A stretch of DNA of 64,000 nucleotides, from the NCBI GenBank assembly GCA_046328715.1, contig JAXLWB010000002.1, positions 186,001 to 250,000 of the forward strand, given 5' to 3'. Positions 1 to 8,463 of the stretch are shown here, in pieces (position 1 is the first letter of the stretch; each line of letters starts with the position of its first letter). Source of the stretch: JAXLWB01 sp046328715 (GTDB lineage Bacteria; Chloroflexota; Anaerolineae; Caldilineales; Caldilineaceae). The position numbers and the translations under genes are program-made. The notes under the pieces were generated by a model, which made no database searches, had not been told where the DNA came from, and was given only the letters and a program-made list of their open reading frames with translations.

Positions 1-35
1 AAATACAAAATGGCGGCTGATACCCATAGATCTAA

Positions 36-1199
36 CTATCGATGATTGAATAACAGCAAATGCTCCTTAGCAATTGCCTCCCAACCGAAAAGTTTGCTGC
101 GCTCCCAGGCATTATAGCGCAGATTCATCGCCAGTTGGCGATCTTGAGCGATGCGTAAGACTGCGGCTGCGGCTGCTGTATCGTCTCCAGCGGCAATATA
201 AAGCAGGTCTCGCCCTTCTTCCAGTTCGGGCATTGGCGCTTGAGGAAAAGTCGTAATGATCGGGCAGCCATTGGCCAAGGCAGCCATCAAGCTGCCTCGC
301 CGTAGACTGGCACCGTCTTCATAGGGCAGGAGAAGGAGATCACAGGCACCCAGGTCGGCGCTCACCTGTTCATCCGCTTCTCGCCCTGTCCACTGCACTC
401 GATCGATCAGCCCCAGATCAATGATCATCTGCTCGATTTCGGCAAAGTAGGCTTGGTTCGTCGGATCGCTGGCACCAGTTACGTCTCCGATCATCAACAG
501 GCGCACATTGCGGCGTTGCTGTGCCAATCGATGCAACGTGCGTACAACCGTTGCTCCACCTTTGCTGCGGTTTAGGAAGCCGAAATAGCCAATGACAAGA
601 TCAGTATGGGCGAAATTGCGTTGGCGACGGCGCAGTTGTCGTTGATCGGAGGTGTGCAGGGTGCCGCTAATATTGCTGCCAATCGGAATTTTGGTTGCAC
701 GCACACCCTTGTTTGCCAGTTGTTGGCGATCCCCTTCATTGGTGACGATCACAAAATTGCTCGTCTTGGCAGGAAACTCAGTCACCCAACGTCGTACGAA
801 GGCGCCCACTTTGGGAAACAGGTATGGCGGCAACAAATCGTGATAGGTCCACGCCACAGGCAGACGTCGACGCCAACGCATGGGAGCGAAATTGATGGCA
901 GGGTTCATACCATAGGCAGCCGTCTGATACTGTATATGAAGGAGATCAGCCCCGATCTTGCTGGCTAATTGATCAATTGCAGACCAAATCGAAACGCCCC
1001 ATTTTTCAAGGATCGGATAAACCGAGATTGTAGACGTAGATTGCTTTTGTTCTTTCTCCTTCGACATCGCACGCAGCGAAGTTATGACGCTGACTTGCAC
1101 ACCCTGTGCCACGAGTGCCTCGCCTAATTCTGCAGTGTAGGCTCCCACGCCTCCCTCCATTGGGGGATACTCGCCTGTGATAAAGAGCAGATGCCTCAT
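36..1199 (-). CDS. Glycosyltransferase family 4 (GT-B fold)
   Basis: 387 aa, full length for a GT4 enzyme that transfers a sugar from a nucleotide donor to a glycan or lipid acceptor. The N-terminus reads FITGEYPPMEGGVGAYT, the usual acceptor-domain opening of bacterial GT4 proteins. The second Rossmann domain starts near residue 195 (LVIGYFGFLNRSKGG), and the donor-side region contains SLRRGSLMAALANGCPIITT. There is no signal peptide or clear membrane segment, so it should act on the cytoplasmic face. Its start codon overlaps the stop of the upstream GNAT gene by 4 bases (ATGA), so the two are probably translationally coupled. The acceptor cannot be told from the sequence. Confidence 0.85.
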   Translation of the reverse strand: MRHLLFITGEYPPMEGGVGAYTAELGEALVAQGVQVSVITSLRAMSKEKEQKQSTSTISVYPILEKWGVSIWSAIDQLASKIGADLLHIQYQTAAYGMNPAINFAPMRWRRRLPVAWTYHDLLPPYLFPKVGAFVRRWVTEFPAKTSNFVIVTNEGDRQQLANKGVRATKIPIGSNISGTLHTSDQRQLRRRQRNFAHTDLVIGYFGFLNRSKGGATVVRTLHRLAQQRRNVRLLMIGDVTGASDPTNQAYFAEIEQMIIDLGLIDRVQWTGREADEQVSADLGACDLLLLPYEDGASLRRGSLMAALANGCPIITTFPQAPMPELEEGRDLLYIAAGDDTAAAAAVLRIAQDRQLAMNLRYNAWERSKLFGWEAIAKEHLLLFNHR

Positions 1200-2128
1200 A
1201 GAACGAGTTCCTTCTCCAATGCGTAGCCACGATAGTTCTGTTCCACAAAGCCTTGTTGGCCAAAGAGGATCAATGCCTCGGCCTGGCGCGACGTAGGAAA
1301 GGCGATGATCTCTCGATACCCTGCCATTGTTGCATCATTGATCACGCGACGTAAGAGCCATTTGCCAATGTTACGATTGCGCCAGGCAGAATTTACGGCG
1401 ATATCAAGCAAGTGAAGTGTATATCGTTCTCCGAGGGCTGAGGTCGGCACATCGATCACGCGCGCCGTTGCGATGTGTTCAACCAACCGATGATAGATGT
1501 GATAGCGGATCTCACGGCTTGTGCGTCGATATTCAAGACGCAGATCGGTCTGTGGCACATCTTCTTCCAGTAATTGGCCAAGTGAGCGCTGAAGCAGGTA
1601 AAAGCGCTGGGTAAATGCATAGCCGTTGCTGGTCAACCCACGAATGATCTCATTCCAATCGCCTGGTAGAATGCCGAGTCCAGCTTGAAATTGTGGATAG
1701 CCAAGCGTTCGAGCAAAGGCCAGGACACGGTGTGCCTTTTGTTCGCGCCAGAAGGTTTCTGCCGCACCAAACAACGCATGCAGCGTGTCATGATGCAAAT
1801 CATCACGCTCCGCAAGCGCCACAAAACGGATGATTCCCAGCGGCTGATGATCGGGCAAACTCAGGTTGTCTTCATCAGCGCCCGCTGCGACATCGAGAAA
1901 ACCGATGAGCTCACCGGCACGCCAGGCACACAAAGGGCACACATGTTGCCAGCGCGCTGTAAAATGCGAAGAAGGTTGGCGCAATTGCTGAATGAGCAAC
2001 TCTCCGTTAAAGGGTTCGCTATAAAGGGCACGAGTGAGCTGCCTGTTGATGAATTCCAACAATATATCCCCTTCTTGCTCTTCAAAAGTGCGAACGGTAA
2101 GGGCAGGCAATACAGGAATCATCAACAT
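1196..2128 (-). CDS. Protein with two GNAT acetyltransferase domains
   Basis: 310 aa. The C-terminal half is a recognisable GNAT domain with an acetyl-CoA-binding region near NRNIGKWLLRRVIN (around residue 250) followed by AEALILFGQQGFVEQNY. The N-terminal half has a weaker GNAT-like layout (GIIRFVALAERDDLHHDTL, then a helix and GLTSNGYAF), suggesting a tandem duplication with one degenerate copy. It is the first gene of a two-gene unit with the glycosyltransferase (4-base overlap). An ATG lies at the stated start and another two codons later; neither has a clear ribosome-binding site. The substrate is unknown; modification of an amino sugar made or used by the partner glycosyltransferase is only an inference. 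Confidence 0.75.
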   Translation of the reverse strand: MLMIPVLPALTVRTFEEQEGDILLEFINRQLTRALYSEPFNGELLIQQLRQPSSHFTARWQHVCPLCAWRAGELIGFLDVAAGADEDNLSLPDHQPLGIIRFVALAERDDLHHDTLHALFGAAETFWREQKAHRVLAFARTLGYPQFQAGLGILPGDWNEIIRGLTSNGYAFTQRFYLLQRSLGQLLEEDVPQTDLRLEYRRTSREIRYHIYHRLVEHIATARVIDVPTSALGERYTLHLLDIAVNSAWRNRNIGKWLLRRVINDATMAGYREIIAFPTSRQAEALILFGQQGFVEQNYRGYALEKELVL

Positions 2129-2567
2129 ACAATGCTACATAGTAGCACGAACTTACACTGAATTCGCAAATTTAACGTTTTGTGCAGTGCATTTCCAGCA
2201 TACAACGGATTCCTTCAAATAAGCGAGTGGGAACTTGAGTTCGCCCTGTAGATTTCAAATTGAATTTCAAGCAGACTAAATTTGTACGCCGTAATTGTCG
2301 CATGCTATACTTCCCTGGTTATACTCATTCTATTGTTAATTCATTGGTTAACTATACGGATATACTACGTCGAGTAATGCTTTTAATATTTTGAAAAGCC
2401 TTGCCTGATGGCAGTTGCTTGTATAGCGTAACTTTTGGACCTATAACCTGGAACGTACCTGCATTGAAATCGTTCATCGCTGCACATGAATACGTTTTCA
2501 AGCCAGGGCATGATTGATAATGTAACGATATACCGAATCCGGTGGATTGGAAATAAGGATTGAACGT
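2129..2567. other. Spacer upstream of rplS
   Basis: A 439-base divergent spacer between the GNAT gene (minus) and rplS (plus). It is AT-rich. Apart from the candidate promoter at 2282-2311, I see no gene, tRNA or repeat in it. A ribosomal-protein leader structure is possible for rplS but I could not identify one by eye. Confidence 0.5.
2282..2311 (+). promoter_or_regulatory. Candidate sigma-70 promoter of the rplS operon
   Basis: TTGTAC at 2282-2287 and TATACT at 2306-2311 with an 18-base spacer. This would leave a leader of about 250 bases before rplS. Match is moderate; no other support. Confidence 0.3.
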
Positions 2568-2930
2568 ATGAGCAACGCATTGATGGCTTCGCTCCAGCCG
2601 CAACTGAAAGAGAATTTTCCTCAGCTTCACGCTGGTGACACGGTGCGTGTCCATCAGCGCATTGTCGAAGGTCGCAACGAACGCATTCAGGTATTCCAAG
2701 GTGTAGTCATTGCGATGCGCGGTGGCACTACCCCTGGCGCAACCTACACCGTTCGCCGCACAGCCGCTCATGGCATCGGCGTGGAACGCACCTTTCCCCT
2801 CTACAGTCAAAACATTGAGAAGGTAGAAGTGCTACGCAACTCCAAGGTTCGTCGCAGCCAGCTCTACTTCTTGCGCAATGTACAAGGCAAGGCAGCCCGC
2901 CTCAAAGAAAAACGATTCTTGCAAGTCTAA
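2568..2930 (+). CDS. rplS: 50S ribosomal protein L19
   Basis: 120 aa, normal length for L19, which sits at the 30S/50S interface. Diagnostic stretches are FHAGDTVRVHQ-like (LHAGDTVRVHQRIVEG), FQGVVIAMRGG, the YTVRR segment, GIGVERTFPLYS and the C-terminal KVRRSQLYFLRN followed by basic residues. I chose the ATG at 2568 because AAGGA lies 8 bases upstream (2555-2559); an in-frame TTG at 2547 is less likely. It heads the rplS-rnhB-yraN-miaA block, an order common in bacteria, but a strong terminator directly after it separates most of its transcription from rnhB. Confidence 0.97.
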   Translation: MSNALMASLQPQLKENFPQLHAGDTVRVHQRIVEGRNERIQVFQGVVIAMRGGTTPGATYTVRRTAAHGIGVERTFPLYSQNIEKVEVLRNSKVRRSQLYFLRNVQGKAARLKEKRFLQV

Positions 2931-2954
2931 TTTTGGGAAATTCTTATTTCCTGA

Positions 2955-2982
2955 AGCGCCGGTTTTGAACCGGCGCTTTTTT
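2955..2982 (+). terminator. Rho-independent terminator after rplS
   Basis: A perfect 10-bp GC-rich stem (AGCGCCGGTT at 2955-2964 with its complement at 2968-2977) with a 3-base loop, followed by six T's. It lies 24 bases after the rplS stop. Confidence 0.92.
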
Positions 2983-3009
2983 GTCGTTTTCTTTACGCAC
3001 TACATTTAT

Positions 3010-3642
3010 ATGACTGTAGATAGGCCAACTTTCGAGTACGAAGAGGCGTTGTGGCAACGCGGCAGCCTTTACGTTGCTGGCATCGACGAGGTAGGGCGAG
3101 GTGCCTTGGCAGGTCCCGTGGTAGCAGCAGCAGTGATTGTACCTGCCTTTAGCCAACTTGAAGGGGTGTGGTGTCAGGTCCGCGATAGCAAACAACTGAG
3201 TGCCCTACGGCGTCAAGTGCTCGAGAAAGAGATTCAGCAACAGGCTTTAGCGTGGGCGATCGGCAAGGTCGAGGCAGAGATCATCGATCAGGTAGGGATT
3301 GCCGAAGCAACGCGGCGGGCGATGTTGGAGGCAATTGCCAGGTTGGCGGTCCAGCCCGATCACCTACTCATTGACTGGGTGAATCTCTCCCAAGCGGGAA
3401 TTGCCCAACATTCGATGCCGAAGGCCGATGCACGGATTGCTTCTGTTGCGGCTGCGTCGATTCTCGCCAAGGTATATCGCGATCGACTCATGTGCGAGGC
3501 CGATCTCTGCTATCCAGACTATGGCTTTGCCAAGCACAAAGGCTATGGTTCAGCGGCCCATCTGGCAGCTATTGAACAACATGGCCCATCTCCCATTCAC
3601 CGCCGCTCTTTTGCCCCTTTGCTGCAATTGAAGTTATTCTGA
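3010..3642 (+). CDS. rnhB: Ribonuclease HII
   Basis: 210 aa. RNase HII cuts the RNA strand of RNA-DNA hybrids and starts removal of single ribonucleotides from DNA. The active-site pieces are visible: GIDEVGRGALAGP (Asp and Glu), LLIDWVNLS (third Asp), and KADARIASVAAASILAK followed by VYRDR (fourth Asp). The reading frame is open back to 2878, inside rplS, but that part would cross the terminator, so the ATG at 3010 is the sensible start. It is followed after 10 bases by yraN. Confidence 0.95.
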   Translation: MTVDRPTFEYEEALWQRGSLYVAGIDEVGRGALAGPVVAAAVIVPAFSQLEGVWCQVRDSKQLSALRRQVLEKEIQQQALAWAIGKVEAEIIDQVGIAEATRRAMLEAIARLAVQPDHLLIDWVNLSQAGIAQHSMPKADARIASVAAASILAKVYRDRLMCEADLCYPDYGFAKHKGYGSAAHLAAIEQHGPSPIHRRSFAPLLQLKLF

Positions 3643-3652
3643 TTCTACCCCT

Positions 3653-4048
3653 ATGCTGAACCCACGACGTCAACTTGGCAACCGCGGCGAAGAATTGGCA
3701 GCACAAATGTTGATCGCTGCTGGACTAACCCTTGTGGATCACAATTGGCGCTGCGCGGTGGGTGAGCTTGACCTGATTGCCGAAGAAGAGGCTTTTGATT
3801 TTGTCAAGGGTGGGCTAAACGTCTGGCGTGTGTTGATTGAAGTGCGAACTCGCCGTGGCGAACGCTTTGGTACGGCTCAGCAGTCGATCACAGCCCGCAA
3901 AGCTGCCAAGTTGCGGGAGGTGGGTTCAACCTACATTCAGCAGATCGGTTGGCGCGGGCCTTGGCGTATCGATGTCGTCGCCATCCAAATGGACAGCCAG
4001 GGCCGCTTGCAACAGATCGAACATATCCGCAATGCGGTAACAGGATAA
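3653..4048 (+). CDS. YraN/UPF0102 family nuclease-like protein
   Basis: 131 aa. The family has a PD-(D/E)XK-type nuclease fold, usually sits next to rnhB, and has no firmly assigned cellular role. Seen here: GNRGEELAAQMLIAAG, then VGELDLIAEE and VLIEVRTRRGERFGT, which supply the expected acidic and E-x-R/K residues. A segment between these motifs (AFDFVKGGLNVW) is slightly longer than in typical members. The gene starts 10 bases after rnhB and ends 8 bases before miaA, so the three are very probably one transcript. Confidence 0.9.
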   Translation: MLNPRRQLGNRGEELAAQMLIAAGLTLVDHNWRCAVGELDLIAEEEAFDFVKGGLNVWRVLIEVRTRRGERFGTAQQSITARKAAKLREVGSTYIQQIGWRGPWRIDVVAIQMDSQGRLQQIEHIRNAVTG

Positions 4049-4056
4049 TTTTTGCT

Positions 4057-4974
4057 ATGCTTCCACCGCTCATCGTCCTACTTGGACCAACGGCGATTGG
4101 CAAGACTGAACTCAGCCTTTCTCTCTGCGAAAGATTCAACGGCGAAGTAATCAGCGCCGACAGCCGCCAGATCTATCGCGGCATGGATATTGGCACGGCG
4201 AAGGCAACCGTTGCGGAACAGGGACGTATACCTCACCACTTGGTCGATATCCGTAGCCCCGAGGAAGTTCTCACCGTAGCCGAGTATCAACAATTAGCTT
4301 ATGCTGCCATCGATGCAATTCATCAGCGGCAGAAGTTACCCTTTTTGGTTGGCGGCACCGCACTCTACCTGCGCGCCATCGTCGAAGGGTTACGTATTCC
4401 GGAAGTACCACCCAACCCCGCATTACGCGCAGAACTGGAAGCGCAACTGGCAGCAGGCGGTGTGGGGACGCTCTTTCAACGTCTGCAACACCTCGATCCC
4501 CTGGCCGCCGCCCACATTGATGGACGCAATCCACGGCGGGTGCTTCGTGCGTTGGAGATTGTATTGATCACCGGACGTTCCAAAGTCGAATTGGAAGGCT
4601 CTTCCCCGCCTCCGTATCGAATCTTGCAAATTGGCTTGACTCGCAGCCGTGAGAGCCTTTACCAACGGGTCGATCAGCGAGTGGATCAGATGCTGGCGCA
4701 AGGATTGGTTGCTGAAACACAACAGCTACTTGATCAAGGTTACCCCATCACCTTGCCAGCCATGACCAGCCTAGGTTACCGACAAATCATTGATTACCTA
4801 CAAGGAAAACTCACTCTCAACGAGGCTGCCAACCTGATCAAGTTTGAAACCCATCGCTTTGTTCGCCACCAGTATACCTGGTTTCGACGGATGCCGACCG
4901 TACAGTGGTTTGACTTGGACAGTTGCACCCACGGAGAAATTGTCCATGCGGTCGAGGAGTTCATCTCGCCTTGA
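4057..4974 (+). CDS. miaA: tRNA dimethylallyltransferase
   Basis: 305 aa. MiaA adds a dimethylallyl group to N6 of A37 in tRNAs that read codons starting with U. Evidence: P-loop GPTAIGKTELS at the N-terminus, ISADSRQIYRGMDIGTAK, the GGTALYLRAIVEGL segment, and the C-terminal tRNA-binding part (TSLGYRQIIDYL, ETHRFVRHQYTWFRR). I chose the ATG at 4057; the frame is open upstream to 3949 but that part overlaps yraN and lacks family similarity. It is the last gene of the rnhB-yraN-miaA unit. Confidence 0.96.
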   Translation: MLPPLIVLLGPTAIGKTELSLSLCERFNGEVISADSRQIYRGMDIGTAKATVAEQGRIPHHLVDIRSPEEVLTVAEYQQLAYAAIDAIHQRQKLPFLVGGTALYLRAIVEGLRIPEVPPNPALRAELEAQLAAGGVGTLFQRLQHLDPLAAAHIDGRNPRRVLRALEIVLITGRSKVELEGSSPPPYRILQIGLTRSRESLYQRVDQRVDQMLAQGLVAETQQLLDQGYPITLPAMTSLGYRQIIDYLQGKLTLNEAANLIKFETHRFVRHQYTWFRRMPTVQWFDLDSCTHGEIVHAVEEFISP

Positions 4975-5115
4975 AGGAAAATTGAGAGTTGCGAGTGATT
5001 TACCGTGCAACCTGCAATCATTTTCATCCTTGCTGGCTTCAGTAGACATTTCCTCTGTTAGCACCACTTGAGAAACCTCAGCAAATCTTGTCTCCGATCC
5101 GCAAATTTTCTTCGC

Positions 5116-5144
5116 TTGCTTACACACGACAAAATAGATATAAT
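5116..5144 (+). promoter_or_regulatory. Candidate sigma-70 promoter of relA
   Basis: TTGCTT at 5116-5121, a 17-base spacer, and a perfect TATAAT at 5139-5144 in an AT-rich tract. Transcription would start near 5151, giving a leader of about 310 bases. Confidence 0.5.
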
Positions 5145-5160
5145 GATAAGATAATGATCA

Positions 5161-5189
5161 ACCAACACGTGCGGTACACACGTGTTGGT
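5161..5189. promoter_or_regulatory. Hairpin at the start of the relA leader
   Basis: A perfect 11-bp inverted repeat, ACCAACACGTG at 5161-5171 and its complement at 5179-5189, with a 7-base loop. It starts about 10 bases after the predicted transcription start. No T-run follows on the plus strand, so it looks more like an mRNA 5' hairpin or a protein-binding site than a terminator. Confidence 0.5.
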
Positions 5190-5460
5190 CAATATCCTAA
5201 TTTACAAGCAGCTACTAAGGAATCACAATCGTACCCGGCACAGTTGTTATGGATGCCTTGACATAACGCCCGTTCATGACCCATTCAATTCGTGATGAGT
5301 GATTGGTAATCGGGCTGTTACCCATTGCTGGTAGAATCAAAGGTGTATACGAGTAGCTGTCACTGAGATACATTTTTTGCAATGTGGGAATGTTACAGTG
5401 CACAGCATCAGGTTCGCTGAGTAAATTGTCGTTCCAATGTGGCTTCTCAAGGGAGAGCGT

Positions 5461-7935
5461 ATGGATGTAGATCCGGACAGAGCTGTCATGACACCAGAGG
5501 CAATAGAGCCCCCCATCGAAAAACAGAATCATGGCACAGAACCGCTTAGCAAAGATGATGAAAAGTCAGATTTGCCGACTGAACCTCGTCCAACTAGTTC
5601 TGTTCCCCGTGTGCCCTTACCTGCGGATGTTCGTTCACCTACGCCACTCAACAGCGCCGATTTAGCCAATCGCTCCATCCTGCTCCTGCTGCGCAGATTA
5701 CCACCCCTTCCTACGGTCGATAAACAAGATGTGATCCAGCCATCTGCCTCTTCGGAGGAAATTGTAGCGATGGATGGTTTGTTGGGCGAAGTGGCAGGTC
5801 GTTTTCGCACGGTCGATTATGATCGGATTGCACGGGCCTATGCGGTTGCTAGTTATGCACATCGCAATCAACGGCGCGATTCAGGAGCACCCTATATTTT
5901 GCACCCCATCGCCGTTGCGCGCATCCTGGCCGAACTGGAGATGGACCCGGATACGATCATCGCTGCTCTTTTGCACGATGTAGTGGAAGATACCGAATAC
6001 GACGAAAGTTACATCGAGGCACACTTCGGCACAGCAGTGGCTCGACTGGTCTATGGCGTGACCAAGTTGAAGAAGATCAACGAATTGAGCAACAGTCTGC
6101 GCCCACCCGCAGAGAGTAAGGATGAAGTGCGGGCCGAGTCGTTGCGCAAGATGTTTCTGGCCATGGCGGACGATGTGCGAGTCGTGTTGATCAAGTTGGC
6201 CGACCGCCTACACAACATGCGTACCCTTTCGGCCAAAGAAGATCACAAGCGGCGGCGAATTGCACGAGAGACATTGGATATCTTCGCTCCGCTTGCCAAT
6301 CGCCTGGGTATCTGGCCAATCAAATCCGAGCTGGAGGATCTCTCCTTTCGCTATCTGGAACCCAGCACCTACAAAGAATTGGCGCGCCAGGTCATCCAAC
6401 GCCAGCCCGAACAGGAGAAGCAAATAGCCATCGTTAAGGCTCAGTTGGAACAAAAGCTGGCCGAAGCAAAGATCACGGCACAGGTCAGCGGGCGCATGAA
6501 ACATATCTACAGCATCCATAAGAAGATGCTGCGCAAAAAGGTACCCTTCGATCAAATCTATGATGTGCTTGCCTTTCGCATCATTGTCGATGGCGAAGTC
6601 AATTGTTATGCTGCGCTCGGTATCGTCCACGGACTCTGGCGGCCTATTCCAGGGGAATTTGATGATTATATCGCCAACCCCAAAGAGAACTCCTACCGCA
6701 GCTTGCATACGGGCGTGCTCGGTCCCAAGGGGCGGGCGATGGAAGTGCAGATTCGTACTCGCCCGATGCACGAACATGCGGAGCGTGGTATTGCTGCTCA
6801 CTGGAGCTACAAGGAACAGGGAAAATATAGTCAGGATATTCAGAAAAAGATCGACTGGCTACGACAACTGTTAGAGTTCTCGAAAGATATCGATGGCAAT
6901 GCACAGGACTTCCTGGCCACAGTCAAGAGCGATGTCATCAGCGAGACGGTCTTTGTCTTTACGCCACAAGGAAAGGTTATCGACCTTCCGACCGGGGCAA
7001 CCCCAATCGATTTTGCCTATGAGATCCATACCGAACTCGGGCATCGTTGTCGCGGTGCGACGGTCAACGGGCAGATGGTGCCTCTCGATTATCAGCTCAA
7101 AAATGGGGAGCAGGTACAAATAATCTCAGCCAAGCGTGGCGGACCCAGTCGCGATTGGTTGAATCCAAATCTGCAATATGTAGCAACCCATCGAGCACGC
7201 AGTAAGATTCGTCTCTGGTTGAAGCGGCAGGCACGCGATGAAAATATCCAGCGTGGTCGTGAAATCCTCGACAGAGAAATGCATCGATTGTCGATCACGC
7301 GCAGCTTTGAATCGGTGGCCGAGCAGTGTGGCTACGACGATTTGGACGATTTTCTGGCGGCGATCGGGTACAACGATATCAACATCCAGCAGGTAATCCA
7401 GAAATTACTGGATCAGGAAAATCCGCAAGAGGCCAAAACCTTCAATGGCATCACTGTCAGTGTGGACCGGGATAGTGACAAGGGTCTGCGCGTTGAGGGG
7501 ATGGGTGGCATGTTGGTGAACTTGGGTCGCTGTTGTTCGCCGGTTCCCGATGAGCCGATTATCGGCTATATTACCGTTGGACGTGGGGTGACGATTCATA
7601 AGACTGACTGCCCGAATGTGGCCCATGCTATGCTGACGGGCAACGAACAGCGCTTTGTGGCTGTGCAATGGGCCAACGCAACCAACGACAAAGTCTATCC
7701 AGTCAAAATCCATGTCAACGCCTTTGATCGCCCTGGATTGGTGCGCGACATCTCGAATCTAATTGCCGACGAGCATGTCAATATGAGTGATGTGATGGCG
7801 TTGACCGGCCAGAAGAACAACACAGCGTTGATCAAGGCCACGTTACAGATCAAGGATATGGGGCAGTTGCTGCGCATTTTAACCCGCATTGAACGCATTC
7901 CAAACGTGCTCGACGCGCGGCGGGTTTTGGCGTGA
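5461..7935 (+). CDS. (p)ppGpp synthetase/hydrolase, RelA/SpoT family
   Basis: 824 aa, long-form Rel enzyme that makes and degrades the alarmone (p)ppGpp. About 130 N-terminal residues are Pro/Ser-rich and unlike the family. Then come the HD hydrolase domain (ALLHDVVEDTEYDE, IKLADRLHNMRTL), the synthetase domain (GRMKHIYSIHKKM, YDVLAFRIIV, NSYRSLHTGV), TGS (TVFVFTPQGKVIDLPTGATP), a Cys/His-containing segment (LGRCCSPVPDEPIIGY) and a C-terminal ACT domain (VNAFDRPGLVRDISNLI). The ATG at 5461 follows GGGAG by 8 bases; the upstream in-frame ATG at 5437 has no such site. The synthetase motif reads EFDD where bifunctional enzymes usually have RxKD. Confidence 0.95.
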   Translation: MDVDPDRAVMTPEAIEPPIEKQNHGTEPLSKDDEKSDLPTEPRPTSSVPRVPLPADVRSPTPLNSADLANRSILLLLRRLPPLPTVDKQDVIQPSASSEEIVAMDGLLGEVAGRFRTVDYDRIARAYAVASYAHRNQRRDSGAPYILHPIAVARILAELEMDPDTIIAALLHDVVEDTEYDESYIEAHFGTAVARLVYGVTKLKKINELSNSLRPPAESKDEVRAESLRKMFLAMADDVRVVLIKLADRLHNMRTLSAKEDHKRRRIARETLDIFAPLANRLGIWPIKSELEDLSFRYLEPSTYKELARQVIQRQPEQEKQIAIVKAQLEQKLAEAKITAQVSGRMKHIYSIHKKMLRKKVPFDQIYDVLAFRIIVDGEVNCYAALGIVHGLWRPIPGEFDDYIANPKENSYRSLHTGVLGPKGRAMEVQIRTRPMHEHAERGIAAHWSYKEQGKYSQDIQKKIDWLRQLLEFSKDIDGNAQDFLATVKSDVISETVFVFTPQGKVIDLPTGATPIDFAYEIHTELGHRCRGATVNGQMVPLDYQLKNGEQVQIISAKRGGPSRDWLNPNLQYVATHRARSKIRLWLKRQARDENIQRGREILDREMHRLSITRSFESVAEQCGYDDLDDFLAAIGYNDINIQQVIQKLLDQENPQEAKTFNGITVSVDRDSDKGLRVEGMGGMLVNLGRCCSPVPDEPIIGYITVGRGVTIHKTDCPNVAHAMLTGNEQRFVAVQWANATNDKVYPVKIHVNAFDRPGLVRDISNLIADEHVNMSDVMALTGQKNNTALIKATLQIKDMGQLLRILTRIERIPNVLDARRVLA

Positions 7936-7941
7936 TTGTAC

Positions 7942-8012
7942 CTTATGACATTTGTTAATCATTTTCGGGTAGCGGCTACGTTTTACCCATTTTGTTATTC
8001 AAATTTCATTAG
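7942..8012. repeat. Short palindromic element, copy A
   Basis: About 70 bases with imperfect terminal inverted repeats (TGACATTTGTTAATCAT on the left, ATTTTGTTATTCAAATTTCA on the right) and a palindromic middle (GTAGCGGCTAC). The ends match a second copy at 56922-57054, which carries an extra 60-70 bases in the middle. Confidence 0.5.
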
Positions 8013-8036
8013 GATAAGCAGGTAAGGAATCACGAG

Positions 8037-8375
8037 TTGTACGAAGATAAATATTACCGAATCTCGTTTCAAACCAGACAAGAGGCGGCTGCGTTTGTGG
8101 CAGCCCTCTCCAGGTTTCTCAATTATCCTCACGGAAACGAATACTTGAATCAGGTGCATGCCCTGGCGGTCTGGGTGCAGGTCCAAGAGAATGGAGAGGC
8201 GACTGATCTGATCTTGAACAGCGCAGCCGTTCGTGCCACCGAGGCTGGATTTGGGGCCATCCCGGCAAGTACAGTCTCGCAAGCGCTACCAGCTTCGGCC
8301 CGACAAATTATAGGCGGACGAAGTTTACCTGCTTGGGGCGTGGATAATGCACTTGCACAACTGAGTGATGGGTGA
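8037..8375 (+). CDS. Hypothetical protein
   Basis: 112 aa, not recognised. It is soluble, without signal peptide or membrane segment. It opens with YYRISFQTRQEAAAFVAALS and has a long middle helix-strand pattern (QVHALAVWVQVQENGEATDL). The start is a TTG with AAGGA about 9 bases upstream; no ATG is available at the N-terminus. It stands alone between relA and a convergent regulator gene. Codon use looks like its neighbours, which supports it being real. Confidence 0.55.
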   Translation: MYEDKYYRISFQTRQEAAAFVAALSRFLNYPHGNEYLNQVHALAVWVQVQENGEATDLILNSAAVRATEAGFGAIPASTVSQALPASARQIIGGRSLPAWGVDNALAQLSDG

Positions 8376-8421
8376 TGGGTGATCCGTGAATCTTCGACAG
8401 CAATTCACGGATCACCCATCA
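8373..8421. repeat. Intergenic palindrome at convergent gene ends
   Basis: A perfect inverted repeat with 19-base arms (8373-8391 and 8403-8421) and an 11-base loop. The left arm overlaps the stop codon of the hypothetical gene and is preceded by the tandem word GGGTGAT. It may act as a bidirectional terminator and belongs to the word-repeat palindromes described in the findings. Confidence 0.75.
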
Positions 8422-8463
8422 TGTTTGATACCTAGCATGACAGAGTAACCCCGAGGGTAAATT

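Larger units (their letters stand above)
4975..5460. other. Spacer and leader between miaA and relA
   Basis: 486 bases. It holds the relA promoter (5116-5144) and a hairpin (5161-5189). The rest (5190-5460) would be a long 5' leader of relA. On the minus strand the part from about 5430 to 5215 keeps an open frame that looks weakly protein-like (see findings); I do not call it a gene. Confidence 0.5.

Noticed and set aside
5215..5532. 105-codon minus-strand gene over the relA start
   Set aside because: Its 5' half overlaps the relA ribosome-binding site and N-terminus and it has no start signal; only the 3' half is kept as a weak finding.
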